From Blastopirellula marina (GTDB taxonomy: Bacteria; Planctomycetota; Planctomycetia; Pirellulales; Thermoguttaceae): a DNA stretch of 45,951 nucleotides. A program made the position numbers and the translations under genes. Below the pieces are notes generated by a model, which did not search any database, was not told where the DNA came from, and saw only the letters and a program-made list of their open reading frames with translations. Shown here piece after piece: positions 8,791 to 18,333 of the stretch (its first letter is position 1; each line of letters begins with the position of its first letter). The DNA lies in the NCBI GenBank assembly GCA_020721945.1, contig DYLT01000003.1:1-45951 (forward strand), given 5' to 3'.

Positions 8791-10194
8791 CTAAAACTTG
8801 AGGATCAGGTCCGTGCCCCACAGGAACTGGCTTCCGTCGCTGTAGTCGTCGAACGGGTGGTCGTTGACGGGAACGAGCGGATCGACCCAGTCCCAACGCA
8901 ACTCGCTCCGCACGAGGACATTCGCATTGGGCGTGTAGTTCACGCCCAGCGAGAACTCCTGCCAATGCGAAGGAACCGTGTTGAGTGAAATGCCCTTGGG
9001 ATACCCCAGACCGGCGACGCGCACGCCGTCGTCGTCCGAAAACCACTCGTACCGGGCCCCGAGGCTCCAGCACGGGTTCAGCTCGTAGTACAAGTAGTTC
9101 ACCAGTCCGTACCACTCGGCATCCTGGCCATCCAAGAGGGCGTTCTGCTCGTGGGCGATGTCGCTTTGGAAGACATACTTCCAGCGTTCGCCCAGCCGCT
9201 GCGAGAAGACGAAGCTGACGAGGTTCCGGGTGCTTTCGCCGGCGGGCTGCTCGTTGCTCGAGATGATCCCCAAGGAGATCGATGTATCTTCATCGAGGCT
9301 GGTCCACGTGATGCCCCCCAGCACTCCAAGCTTGTCGTTGTTGTCTTCCCACTGGTCCCAGCCGCGGTGGAACCCCGCGCTAAGCGCCAGCCGGTCGTTG
9401 AGCTGCCACTTCGCCAGCATGCCGGTGTGGGTGAACGGCTCGCCATACTGGGTGGTGTACGAATGCGAGAGGAAGAAGTTGTCGGGGCTGGTGCAAACCT
9501 CGTGGCCGACGACCGTGTAGAACCGACCGAAGCGGAACACCCAGTCTCTCCACGCCAGATCGGCGTAGGCCTGGGGCATGGCGACCCCGTAGAAACGGTG
9601 GTCGCGGTTCCACGTCTGCTCGATCGACCCGTCGGCGTTCGTCTCAAACTCCAGCCCGTTGGCCATGAGGAACCGGTGATCGGTGCCGTAGATCAGGTCG
9701 ATGCGGCCGCCCAGGTCGAACACCCGGTCCTCGGTGTCGGTGACGCGCTCGGTGATCAAGTAAAGCTGGTTGAGCATATACTCGTTCGAGCGGTCGTTGA
9801 ACGTCACCGGACCGTTGAAGCGGTTCCCGGGGCTATCGGGGTTCCAGGTAAAGCTCTGGTCGAGCCAACCCCGCACCTCGATCCGGCGTTTCGCCAGGAA
9901 CGGGAAGTCCAAGAGCCGCAGCGGCTCATCGCCGTCTTGCTCGTCGCAGGCCATCCCGGGCGCCAGCGCGCTGTCGGCGGCGATCGGTGGACCCGCCGAA
10001 GGTTGGACCGGGCGGTCGCTGGGTGAGGCGCTAGGAACAGTCGGCCCCGCCGGAGCAGGCGCCGAAAGATAGCCGTCGTACGCCATCGACATGGACGGAA
10101 CCGGCGGGATGGGGGCCTCAAGCTCCTGGGCCAAGGCCGCACGGGTCCACCACAAGGCAAAGAGAATCGCCGCAGCGATCAGAGTACGCTTCAT
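8791..10194 (-). CDS. Outer-membrane beta-barrel porin, OmpL-like (beta-barrel porin-2 type)
   Basis: The 467-residue protein has a signal peptide (MKRTLIAAAILFALWW, cleavage after ALAQ), then a Pro/Ser/Ala-rich spacer to about residue 80, then alternating aromatic strands to a C-terminal Phe (DLILKF), the usual barrel end. HRFYGVAMPQAYADL and RFGRFYTVVGHEVC match the porin family common in planctomycetes. The start ATG 10194 has GGAG 9-12 bases upstream; another in-frame ATG at 10209 lacks one. It probably lets small solutes through the outer membrane. It lies between the convergent HAD gene and the transketolase gene, and no specific substrate is indicated. Confidence 0.82.
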   Translation of the reverse strand: MKRTLIAAAILFALWWTRAALAQELEAPIPPVPSMSMAYDGYLSAPAPAGPTVPSASPSDRPVQPSAGPPIAADSALAPGMACDEQDGDEPLRLLDFPFLAKRRIEVRGWLDQSFTWNPDSPGNRFNGPVTFNDRSNEYMLNQLYLITERVTDTEDRVFDLGGRIDLIYGTDHRFLMANGLEFETNADGSIEQTWNRDHRFYGVAMPQAYADLAWRDWVFRFGRFYTVVGHEVCTSPDNFFLSHSYTTQYGEPFTHTGMLAKWQLNDRLALSAGFHRGWDQWEDNNDKLGVLGGITWTSLDEDTSISLGIISSNEQPAGESTRNLVSFVFSQRLGERWKYVFQSDIAHEQNALLDGQDAEWYGLVNYLYYELNPCWSLGARYEWFSDDDGVRVAGLGYPKGISLNTVPSHWQEFSLGVNYTPNANVLVRSELRWDWVDPLVPVNDHPFDDYSDGSQFLWGTDLILKF

Positions 10195-10473
10195 GGTCGG
10201 GAACTCCATGTTCCGATAAGGCGGCCGGGCAACGCCCTGGGCGCGGTGTCTGGCAGCATTCCTGGCGAGGCCACGATCATCGCGCGCAACGTGCGGGCGA
10301 ATCGGCCTTCCTTGGTGGTATCGGAAACGCCGACGACGCCAATTGACCGGAAGACGAGACGAACTCGGGACGTACCGTCGCCGAAGACTCAGAGACCGAG
10401 AGACCTTGCGGTCTGGATAAGGCCTGCCGGGCGAGTATTCGGGGTTGGCTGCGTCGCGCGGGGGCGCGAGGCG

Positions 10474-12537
10474 TCACTCGCACGGCGCGGCAAGTGCCGA
10501 CTTGGCCTGGGCGACGATGTTCTCGACCGTGATTCCGAAGTGCTTCAAGAGCACGCCTACCGGTGCCGAGGCGCCAAAGCCCTTCATGCCCACAAAGCGT
10601 CCACCACCGCCCAGGTACTTCGACCACCCCAAGTCGATGCCCAACTCGACAGCCACCCGAGCGCGTACCTCGGGAAGGAGCACCGAATCGCGATACGCGG
10701 CGGGTTGTTGGTCGAAAAGTTCCCAACTTGGCATGCTCACCACGCGCGCCCGGATGCCCTCGGCGGCAAGCCGCTGGGCGGCCTCGAGGCACAGCGCGAC
10801 CTCGCTGCCGGAGCCGATGAGGATCACGTCGGGCTTGCCCAATACATCGGCTAGCACATAGGCGCCCCGAAGGAGTCCCGACGCCGGAGCCAGCCGCGAC
10901 CGGTCGAGCGTGGGGAGATTCTGCCGCGTGAGCACCAGCGCGGCGGGGGTGGTGGTCAGCGGGAGGATGGCGCGGTACGCCTCGGCCACTTCGTTGGCGT
11001 CGGCCGGCCGGATGACGATCAGGTTCGGGATGGCCCTCAAGGCAGCCAGGTGCTCGACCGGCTGGTGCGTGGGACCATCCTCGCCCACGCCGATCGAGTC
11101 GTGGGTAAAGATGTAGATGACCGGCAATCCCATGAGGGCCGACAAGCGTAACGACGGCCGAAGGTAGTCGCTGAACACGAAGAAGGTGCCCACGTAAGGG
11201 CGCAGGCCCGACAAGGCCATGCCGCTGGCGACCGCCGCCATGGCGTGCTCGCGGATGCCGAAGTGGAAGTTCCGCCCGCCGGGACTCGCCGCGCCGAAGT
11301 CGCCCACGGGCGCGAAGCTCAGAAGCGTGTTGTTCGAGGGGGCCAGGTCGGCCGACCCTCCCACCAGCCACGGCACGCGCTGCGCGACCTGGTTGAGCAC
11401 CTTGCCCGACGACGCCCGAGTGGCCAGCCCCTTGGCGTCCGCCGGAAAGGCCTGAATCCCCGCGTCCCAGTCGCCGGGCAGTTGGCGTCGGGCCATCCGC
11501 TCGATCTCTTCGGCCATGTCGGGCCAACGATTCTTGTACTGGGCCAGGACCGCCTCCCAGGATTCGCGGGCCCGCCGCCCGCGCACCCCGATCCCCTCGT
11601 GAAAATGAGCCAGCACCTGGTCTGGCACCACGAAGTCCTCGTTTTCGGGCCAGCCGTACGCCTGTTTCGTCAAGCGGACTTCTTCCTTGCCCAGCGGGGC
11701 GCCATGGGCCGCGTGCGTGTTCTGCTTGTTCGGGGCACCGAAGGCGATGACCGAACGGACCACCACGAGCGTCGGCCGGTCGGATTGCTGCGCCGTCGCC
11801 AGCGCCGCGCGCAGCGCGGGCAGGTCGTTCACATCGGCCACCTTCAGGACGTTCCACCCCAAGCCGCGGAACTTCGTCGGGATGTCCTCGCTGAAGGCCA
11901 GCGAGGCCTCGCCCTCGATCGTGATCCCGTTGTCGTCGTAGATCCAGCAGAGATTCGAGAGTTTCCAGTGTCCGGCCAGCGACGCGGCCTCGGTCGAAAT
12001 GCCCTCCATCAGGTCGCCGTCGCTGCACAGCGCATAGACGCGGTAGTCGAACAGTTCGGCGCCCGGGCGGTTGTATCGGGCGCCGAGCCAGCGCGCGGCG
12101 GCCGCCATGCCGACACTGTTGGCCACGCCTTGACCGAGCGGCCCGGTCGTCGTCTCGACACCCGCCGTGTGGCCGAACTCGGGATGGCCGGGGCAGCGGC
12201 TGCCGAGTTGCCGGAACTTGCGGATGTCGTCCAGCGACACGGCGGGCTGGTCCGTGGGACGGCCATCGGCCCCCAACCGCCGCACGCCCGTCAGGTGAAG
12301 TATCGCATACAACAGCATCGAGGCATGACCGCACGAAAGGACGAAGCGGTCGCGGTTGGGCCAGCCCGGCGATGCCGGATCGTACCGCAGGACTTCGTGG
12401 TACAGCACATAGGCGACCGGGGCCAACGCCATGGGCGTCCCCGGATGGCCGCTCTTGGCCGCCTCGACGGCGTCCATCGACAGCGTGCGGATCGTGTTGA
12501 TGGCCAATTGCTCGATGTCGCGCATCCAAACCGGCAT
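10474..12537 (-). CDS. tkt: Transketolase
   Basis: The 687-residue protein matches transketolase throughout: [12 protein letters not shown] near the start, the thiamine-diphosphate region [18 protein letters not shown] followed by DDNGITIEG, and the pyrimidine-domain [15 protein letters not shown]. It would transfer two-carbon ketol units between sugar phosphates in the non-oxidative pentose phosphate pathway. Start chosen at ATG 12537, with GGAGG about 9 bases upstream; the in-frame codon at 12582 lies ahead of that site. Full family length and no missing motif. It is a single gene, divergent from the SH3-domain gene, and appears cytoplasmic. Confidence 0.96.
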   Translation of the reverse strand: MPVWMRDIEQLAINTIRTLSMDAVEAAKSGHPGTPMALAPVAYVLYHEVLRYDPASPGWPNRDRFVLSCGHASMLLYAILHLTGVRRLGADGRPTDQPAVSLDDIRKFRQLGSRCPGHPEFGHTAGVETTTGPLGQGVANSVGMAAAARWLGARYNRPGAELFDYRVYALCSDGDLMEGISTEAASLAGHWKLSNLCWIYDDNGITIEGEASLAFSEDIPTKFRGLGWNVLKVADVNDLPALRAALATAQQSDRPTLVVVRSVIAFGAPNKQNTHAAHGAPLGKEEVRLTKQAYGWPENEDFVVPDQVLAHFHEGIGVRGRRARESWEAVLAQYKNRWPDMAEEIERMARRQLPGDWDAGIQAFPADAKGLATRASSGKVLNQVAQRVPWLVGGSADLAPSNNTLLSFAPVGDFGAASPGGRNFHFGIREHAMAAVASGMALSGLRPYVGTFFVFSDYLRPSLRLSALMGLPVIYIFTHDSIGVGEDGPTHQPVEHLAALRAIPNLIVIRPADANEVAEAYRAILPLTTTPAALVLTRQNLPTLDRSRLAPASGLLRGAYVLADVLGKPDVILIGSGSEVALCLEAAQRLAAEGIRARVVSMPSWELFDQQPAAYRDSVLLPEVRARVAVELGIDLGWSKYLGGGGRFVGMKGFGASAPVGVLLKHFGITVENIVAQAKSALAAPCE

Positions 12538-12698
12538 GGTCTCGCCTCCGCCCGTCTCGCAGGCGAGTCTTCCCCTAACCAAGGAAACTCGCGGTACGAC
12601 AAACCCTCAAGTGTAGGGACATGCCCACGGCGTGTCAACGCAACGGCGACCGTCGCCTTGCTTTGCGCGGAGTTGGCAAGAATGGATGGAAACTCGCC

Positions 12699-12727
12699 TT
12701 GATCTGGGGCGGGGTTTCGATTACAAG
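12699..12727 (+). promoter_or_regulatory. Possible sigma70-type promoter for the SH3-domain gene
   Basis: TTGATC (12699-12704) and TACAAG (12722-12727) are separated by 17 bases and match 4 of 6 consensus positions each. They lie about 92 bases before the ATG at 12819, in the spacer between two divergent genes. Short consensus matches occur by chance, so this is tentative. Confidence 0.25.
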
Positions 12728-12818
12728 TCCGCGGTCTACCGATCCCTTGATACCGGCCCTATGGGTCCGGCCGGTCAGGCTATCTCATCGCGTCGGTCCC
12801 GGCCAGGAGGCCCCGATC

Positions 12819-14042
12819 ATGCGCCTGCGTAACCCGGCGATCGTTCTGCTCTGTGCCTTGGCGTGCGCGGCCCGCGCGGCGGAGCGCGCAACTCCTTACC
12901 GGGCCTATGTCCAAGTCGACGAGGCCTACGTGCGGAGTGGCCCGGGCGAGGGGTTCTACCCCACCGAGAAGCTCCGCTTCGGTCGCGAAGTGGAGGTGTA
13001 CCGCTGCGACGCAAGCGGTTGGTGCGCGATCCGTCCGCTCGAAGAGAGCTTCAGTTGGGTCGCCGGCTGGGACCTCCAACTGGGCGACGATGGGTTAGCG
13101 GAGATCGCTGCCGATCGGGTGGCGGCTCGGGTGGGAAGCCAATTCAGCGACTTGCGCGATGTGGTCCAGGTACGCCTCAAACGCGGGGAACTGGTCGAGG
13201 TGCTCGGCTGGAAGAAGATCGGTGCCGGCTCGTCGGCCCAGACTTGGTATCGCATTGCGCCGCCGGCGGGCGAATTCCGATTCATCGAAAGCCGCTTTCT
13301 CGATACCGAGCCGCCCTTGAACCGGATCGTCCGCACCTCGGGCGAAAGCCCCGCGGCACCGGCCCGGTCGGAAGTGCGCCGTGCCGATGCCACGGACGCC
13401 TCCCCGTCGCCGGCGCCCGCCTCGTCGGCCGCAGACCCCAAGGCGCCGGCGCGGCCCGAACGAGCGACGCCAGACCCGACCCCACTGACCCAAGAGGAGT
13501 TCCAGGCCGAACTCGACGACATCAATACGGAACTGTCGATCATGCTGGCCGAAGAACCCAGCGTGTGGAACTGCGACGAGCTGACCCGACGGATCGAAGC
13601 GCTCTTGGCTCAGTCGAAGAGCGCGGCCGAGCGGGGGCACGCCCGCCTTCTTCTGAACCGGATCTTGAAGGCGGCCGATGTGAAACGGCGTTACGACGCG
13701 ATGCACGCGGCGACGCCGGCTCCCGCGGCGGAGGCCGCCTCGACCGAGGCCGGCCCAACGTCCCGGGCGATTCGCAGTCCCGAGATCGGTACCGAGCGTT
13801 ACGATGGCATGGGCAAACTGACCCGGGTCATGCCGGCCAGACTCGGCGCCCCGCGCTATGCCCTGCTCGACGAGCGAGGGCACGTGCGATGCTACGTCAC
13901 GCCGGCCCCAGGGGTGAATGTGCAGCACTACGTGGGTCGCCGGGTGGGGGTCAACGGCATCCGCAGCACGATTCCCGAGCAAAACGCGCCGCACGTGACG
14001 GCCCAGCATATCACGCCGATCCAGGGGCGGATGCTGCGCTAG
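12819..14042 (+). CDS. Exported bacterial SH3-domain protein
   Basis: The start at ATG 12819 is well supported by AGGAGG at 12805-12810. The 407-residue product has a signal peptide (cleavage near ACAARA, residue 20-23), then two SH3b-like units: DEAYVRSGPGEGFYPTEKL with a WCAIRP strand, and a second around residues 105-165 (VAARVGSQFSDLRDVVQVRL). A Pro/Ala/Ser-rich linker follows (about 185-225), then a helical Gln/Glu/Leu-rich segment and a C-terminal small domain (YALLDERGHVRCYVTPAPG). SH3b modules in exported proteins often bind peptidoglycan or proteins; no catalytic motif is visible. The 3' end overlaps the convergent ccsA gene by 32 bases. Function remains unknown. Confidence 0.75.
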   Translation: MRLRNPAIVLLCALACAARAAERATPYRAYVQVDEAYVRSGPGEGFYPTEKLRFGREVEVYRCDASGWCAIRPLEESFSWVAGWDLQLGDDGLAEIAADRVAARVGSQFSDLRDVVQVRLKRGELVEVLGWKKIGAGSSAQTWYRIAPPAGEFRFIESRFLDTEPPLNRIVRTSGESPAAPARSEVRRADATDASPSPAPASSAADPKAPARPERATPDPTPLTQEEFQAELDDINTELSIMLAEEPSVWNCDELTRRIEALLAQSKSAAERGHARLLLNRILKAADVKRRYDAMHAATPAPAAEAASTEAGPTSRAIRSPEIGTERYDGMGKLTRVMPARLGAPRYALLDERGHVRCYVTPAPGVNVQHYVGRRVGVNGIRSTIPEQNAPHVTAQHITPIQGRMLR

Positions 14043-15825
14043 CCGGCGCGGCAAAGGCCGCTTGGCCGCGCCGCGCGGCCGCGGCCACCGCGACGCCGAC
14101 GTAAAGGCATTGGAGGACGATGGCCGACAGGACCGCTCCCTGACCTCCGCCGCCGAATCCGTAACTGTGCAGACCCGCGCCCAGCACGTAGTTCACGCCG
14201 TACCAGGCCATGACCACCAGGGCGAAACAGATCACGCTCAGCACGGCCAGCCCCAGGTCGCCGACCCAACCCAGGTACCTCGCGTGCAGCACCGCGAGGT
14301 AGCCGAGCAGGGCGACCAGAGCCCAGACTTCCTTGGGATCCCAGCCCCAGAAGCGGCCCCACGCATAGTCGGCCCACACCCCGCCCAGAACCGTGCCCGC
14401 GAATAGCAAGAGCACGCCGGTCTGGAGCGCGCGGTAGGTGAACTGCGTCAAGCCGGCGATCGCCTCCTCGTTGCGCGAGCCGACCAGGTAGTAGCCCAAG
14501 GTGATGTTGCCGATCCCCAGGGCCAGGGCGAACGCGGCGTAGCTCAGCGTGATGCTCATCACGTGGGTGACGAGCCAGAAGTTGCTCCGCAGCACCGGGG
14601 TGAGCGGCTGGAGGCTCGGGTCGAGCACCGCGGGAGAGTTATCGGCGAGGATGAGGGCGACGGTCGAGACGGCGGCCGCGGCGGCCAGGACGTAGCGGCG
14701 GCGGTGGAACCACTCGAAGACGAGGCCGAACAGAGCGGTCCCCAGCGCCAGGTACACGACCGACTCGTACATGTTCGTCACCGGGGCCCGGCCGGAAATG
14801 GCGGTCCTCATGCCGAAACCGACGAGCATGGCCGCCAGCCCGCCGACAAAACACGCCACGCCCAGCCCGTAGAGCACGCGCCAACCCGACCCCATGCTCA
14901 AGAGCACACCCACGAAGGCCAGCGTCGTGAGGACCCAGGCGAAGCGGAAAGGCACCCAGTGGTTATAGGCGACTTCCAGCGCGATCACCGAGGCGGCGGG
15001 ATAGGCGCCCTGCTGGGGGCCCAGTTCGGCCAGCGTCGCGGCCAGCGCCGCGGAGGCTTCGTTGAACCGGTCCGCCGAACCCGCGCGCAGGGCGTCGCGG
15101 GCCTCGAGAAGGTGGGTTTTGGCCTGGCGCAACAGTCCGGTCGGGTCGCTTTGGCTGGTCGACTCGGCGCGGACCAGATCGGCCGCCGACATCCACGCCT
15201 GGTGTTCGCCGTGCGGCGAGGGCACCAGGCCCAGGCGCAGACCGGCACGGTGTTCCTGATAGGCCGCCAGCGCGGCCGCGAGTTCGGCCGCCTTGCGTTC
15301 CACAAGGGGCAGCATGCGCGCGCGGCTCGCGCGTAGGCGGTTGGCCCATTCCACAAAACCGGATTCGCGGCCGGTTTGGGGGTCTTCGATCCGGGCGGCT
15401 TGGAGATCGGCCGGCGCGATATACTTCTGATCTTCCGACATGCCCAGCATTTGGCGCAAAGCCGGGTGGTCGACGCGGAGCAACAAGGCGCGGTCCCATT
15501 TGTCGGCCTGGCCCGGGGAAACCTCGTTGCCTTGGGCCGACGCGCCCGCCTTGGGGCGCTCGCCCAAGGCTTCCCCCTCGAACAGCATCGTGACGTACAG
15601 CGCGGTCGCGTCCAGGCGCTGGCCTGTCTCGGGATCGGGCAACGACGCCCGGTTGCACAGCATCCGGAGCGTCTCCCAGGCCATCGTGTCCAGCGGTTTC
15701 TGACGGCCGCCGTCTTGGACGGGCAGGCGCCGCCAGATCGACCAATCGAACGAGGACGGCTCATCGGCGAAGGCAGGCCAAGCCGCCGCCAGGAACGCAA
15801 CCAGTAGGGCCGGAAGACTACGCAT
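14011..15825 (-). CDS. ccsA: Cytochrome c maturation protein CcsA/ResC
   Basis: The 604-residue protein has a signal-like N-terminus, a long periplasmic region to about residue 290, then multiple membrane helices. The heme-handling WWD signature is visible as WGRFWGWDPKEVW near residue 492, together with conserved His residues in the surrounding helices (for example THVMSITLSYAAF). CcsA forms the System II cytochrome c synthetase with ResB, exporting heme and attaching it to CxxCH motifs on the outer face of the membrane. Its ATG overlaps the stop of resB by 8 bases, so the pair is translationally coupled. The N-terminal region of nearly 300 residues is longer than in the minimal CcsA family. 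The divergent multiheme cytochrome gene close by is an obvious client. Confidence 0.92.
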   Translation of the reverse strand: MRSLPALLVAFLAAAWPAFADEPSSFDWSIWRRLPVQDGGRQKPLDTMAWETLRMLCNRASLPDPETGQRLDATALYVTMLFEGEALGERPKAGASAQGNEVSPGQADKWDRALLLRVDHPALRQMLGMSEDQKYIAPADLQAARIEDPQTGRESGFVEWANRLRASRARMLPLVERKAAELAAALAAYQEHRAGLRLGLVPSPHGEHQAWMSAADLVRAESTSQSDPTGLLRQAKTHLLEARDALRAGSADRFNEASAALAATLAELGPQQGAYPAASVIALEVAYNHWVPFRFAWVLTTLAFVGVLLSMGSGWRVLYGLGVACFVGGLAAMLVGFGMRTAISGRAPVTNMYESVVYLALGTALFGLVFEWFHRRRYVLAAAAAVSTVALILADNSPAVLDPSLQPLTPVLRSNFWLVTHVMSITLSYAAFALALGIGNITLGYYLVGSRNEEAIAGLTQFTYRALQTGVLLLFAGTVLGGVWADYAWGRFWGWDPKEVWALVALLGYLAVLHARYLGWVGDLGLAVLSVICFALVVMAWYGVNYVLGAGLHSYGFGGGGQGAVLSAIVLQCLYVGVAVAAAARRGQAAFAAPASAASAPGSA

Positions 15826-17713
15826 CGGGTGGGGTCCTCGGGACTCGGTTCGCGGACCGAATCGCTCTCATGGGAAGCCGCTTGCAGAGAATCAACAGGA
15901 TGCCGAGACAGGTCAGGGCGCTGCCCACGTACTTCGCCGCGCGACCGGGGTCGTAGCCCACGCTGAGGATCGAGACCTCGACGCCGCCGGGCTGTTCCTG
16001 ATAGCTCGACTGGTAGAAGACGTACTTTCCATGGGCCAGCGGCTGGTTCATCGAGATCGTGAACTCGTCGTTGACGCCCGCCGCGCGGTCGATCAGGCGA
16101 ACCCGGCTCGCGTACGAGGCGATGCCCATGCCCCCGGGGTTCAGCCCGCGCTCGAAATCGAGCAGCTTCAGCGTGAAGTCCAGAGGCACTTGCTCGTGGC
16201 CGAACGCCAGGAGAACCGCGCCCTGGGGGGTATCGAGCCATTGGACCCCGTACTCCGCGTCGTTCTGCTTCATCCACACTTGGCGCGTCGTGCCCTCGAT
16301 GTCGACCTCGACCAGCGCGGCGGCCCCTGGCTGCTCGTCGTCGCCGGCAACTGCGACCGGCGAGAAGACGATCTCGCGCTTGGCGTGGGGGAGCAGTTGT
16401 TCGACGACGAGTCGGAAGTGGGCCGAGGTGGCGATCTCGTCGCCGGCCTTGACTTCGCCGCGGGGCTGGTATTTTCCCTGCGCGCCGACGCGGCAGAGGA
16501 GTTTTCCATCGGAGGTGTAGAGGAACTCGGCCCCGGTCTCGGCCTTCGTTGCCGGATGGTGGTACCAGAACTTCACCGGACAATTCAAGCCATGCGCGCC
16601 ATCGAGGTTCAAGAAGGGCCTGCGCGCGAACGCGATCTGACGCATCGGCTTCGCCTTGCCGGGAAGGTGAACGCGCAGTTCCAAGAGCGGGTTGTCGGGC
16701 TCGCTCCCACCGGAGGCCCACTTCGCCGTGCCCACGAGTTTGGCGTTCGGAAGGTACTCGGCAATCTCGACTGCAACGCCATCCTCGGCCAGCGTGGTCT
16801 TCTTGCCCACGTTCGGCCCCACGGGGATCCGCATCATCCGTCCCTGGTAGTGCATCGAGAGGACGCCATCGTGATCATTCTCTGGAGGGGGCGGTCGAAG
16901 GAAGTCCTCGGCCATGCCGTCGGCTGGGGCACGCTGGAGCTCGAATCTCGCCGGTCCGAAGAACACCGGCCCCAACTCGGCCGAGAGCCAGCCTTCCAAG
17001 GGAGTGCCGCCCTGCGCCCCACCCAACGAAAACCGTAAGGCCGGCCCGGCGACGCCGCGCTCGTCTGGTAGCCAGTGTTCTTCGACCTCGGCATGGCGGT
17101 AGTATTTCAGCACGCGCAAACCGACGCCGCCCAAATAGCCCAAATCGAGCGTCTTGCCGTCAGGCCAGTCGATCGGGCCAGGGTTGAACCCGAACACTGC
17201 GGTCCCCTGGCCGTGAATCCCTCCGGAAGAGGGGTTTCCCATGGGCCCCATGCTGCCACGCATTCCTTGCGGCATTTGGCGCATGACGCGGAACTGGCTT
17301 CGCTCTGGCAAGACAATGGCATTGGCCGATTCGCCCTCGCGCAAGGCCACGGTCCCCTCCAGCCCTCTGGTGAACGTCTGCACCGCCCCCACCAGGAGCA
17401 CCACCAAGCCGGCGTGGGTAATGAGGAAACTGATGCGACCGTTGCCCCACGGGTAACGGTTCAAGGTGCAGGCGAGGATGTTCGCGCCCAAGAGCCACAG
17501 CAGCCCAATGAACCAGGGACTTCGGTACACATACCACTGGGCGTACTCGCGACCCTGAGCCGATTCGAGAAACGTTGCCGCCGCCAGCACGACCGCCAGC
17601 ACAACGATCAGCACGACCGCCAGACGCAGCGACGCGAGCCAGCGGAAAACGGTCTTGGCCACGCCGAGTCCCACGGGGTTCGTGGGTGAAGCGTCAAACG
17701 GCGCATGGGGCAT
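15818..17713 (-). CDS. resB: Cytochrome c maturation protein ResB
   Basis: From ATG 17713 the protein is 631 residues: helices near residues 25-45 (FRWLASLRLAVVLIVVLAV) and 65-80, a third at the ISFLITHAGLVVLLVGAV stretch, a large periplasmic domain of about 450 residues, and a final helix near the C-terminus (YVGSALTCLGILLILC). This four-helix layout and the LAS(L)R start are typical of ResB. It partners CcsA in System II cytochrome c assembly. A GTG at 17806 with GGAG about 6 bases upstream would add 31 residues; I prefer 17713 because the family usually starts close to the first helix, but the longer form is possible. It overlaps ccsA by 8 bases. Confidence 0.9.
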   Translation of the reverse strand: MPHAPFDASPTNPVGLGVAKTVFRWLASLRLAVVLIVVLAVVLAAATFLESAQGREYAQWYVYRSPWFIGLLWLLGANILACTLNRYPWGNGRISFLITHAGLVVLLVGAVQTFTRGLEGTVALREGESANAIVLPERSQFRVMRQMPQGMRGSMGPMGNPSSGGIHGQGTAVFGFNPGPIDWPDGKTLDLGYLGGVGLRVLKYYRHAEVEEHWLPDERGVAGPALRFSLGGAQGGTPLEGWLSAELGPVFFGPARFELQRAPADGMAEDFLRPPPPENDHDGVLSMHYQGRMMRIPVGPNVGKKTTLAEDGVAVEIAEYLPNAKLVGTAKWASGGSEPDNPLLELRVHLPGKAKPMRQIAFARRPFLNLDGAHGLNCPVKFWYHHPATKAETGAEFLYTSDGKLLCRVGAQGKYQPRGEVKAGDEIATSAHFRLVVEQLLPHAKREIVFSPVAVAGDDEQPGAAALVEVDIEGTTRQVWMKQNDAEYGVQWLDTPQGAVLLAFGHEQVPLDFTLKLLDFERGLNPGGMGIASYASRVRLIDRAAGVNDEFTISMNQPLAHGKYVFYQSSYQEQPGGVEVSILSVGYDPGRAAKYVGSALTCLGILLILCKRLPMRAIRSANRVPRTPPDA

Positions 17714-18333
17714 TTCGAGGGGGCCTCGCGGGTAGGTATTCGTAACGTCAACGGTGGGGTGACAATCGGAGGGGGGCTTGTCGGAACCTCCAAAAAACGT
17801 CGGCACAGATTCTCCAGCGACCCCAGGACCCGCCTCTTGCTGGCATCACGGTCGCAGCACGTCAATCTACCCAGTGGCAATATTTTTCACAACGGCGAGT
17901 GTCGGTTGAAGACGGACAGCCACGTCTACCCCTCTCAAAAAACCTCCAATTGCGCTAGGACTACTACGCACGCCAAGGCCGTCCTGGTTCGCTCGAGCAT
18001 CCAACCACAGCGCAGAAAGAACGATAACCTTTTATTTATCAACATGCTGCGGTTTTGCCTCATCGCCACGACGGCCAAGATCTTTGGGACGATCGAGCGA
18101 ACCAAGACAACCCCCACGTTGGATCATAGCGCTGAGTTTTTCTGCGGAAATATGACGCAAATCTCGGAGAATCTGTCAATAAGTTGCCGTCGCCGGGGCG
18201 AAGTATTTCAACAACCCGCGGACTGTTCGGAAACATCGCTACGATCGACAGCCCGACAACGTCGGCGCCGCGCTACGGACCACGGACTGGCCAATGGCGC
18301 CGTTTTGCTCGCATCGCGCAAGGAGGTGAAGCC
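17714..18333. other. 620-bp divergent spacer between resB and the multiheme cytochrome gene
   Basis: This spacer is more AT-rich than the surrounding genes, especially 17880-18190. It holds a GATAA/TTATC inverted pair at 18023-18027 and 18036-18040 and a candidate resB promoter at 17864-17892. Short open frames here have no recognisable protein features. It probably carries the control region for both the cytochrome conduit and its maturation genes. Confidence 0.5.
17864..17892 (-). promoter_or_regulatory. Possible resB promoter
   Basis: On the minus strand TTGTGA (17892-17887) and TAGATT (17869-17864) are 17 bases apart, each matching 4 of 6 sigma70 consensus positions. It lies upstream of both possible resB starts. 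Tentative. Confidence 0.25.

Noticed and set aside
10401-10414. Terminator after transketolase (AGACC/GGTCT hairpin)
   Set aside because: Only a 5-bp stem and no T-tract, so not listed as a feature.
10277-12529. A 750-codon minus-strand open frame overlapping transketolase
   Set aside because: It is another frame of the same strand as transketolase, with Arg/Pro/Gly-rich noise.
17935-18117. Small 60-codon minus-strand gene in the resB/cytochrome spacer
   Set aside because: No ribosome site and no recognisable feature; the AT-rich spacer would open frames by chance.
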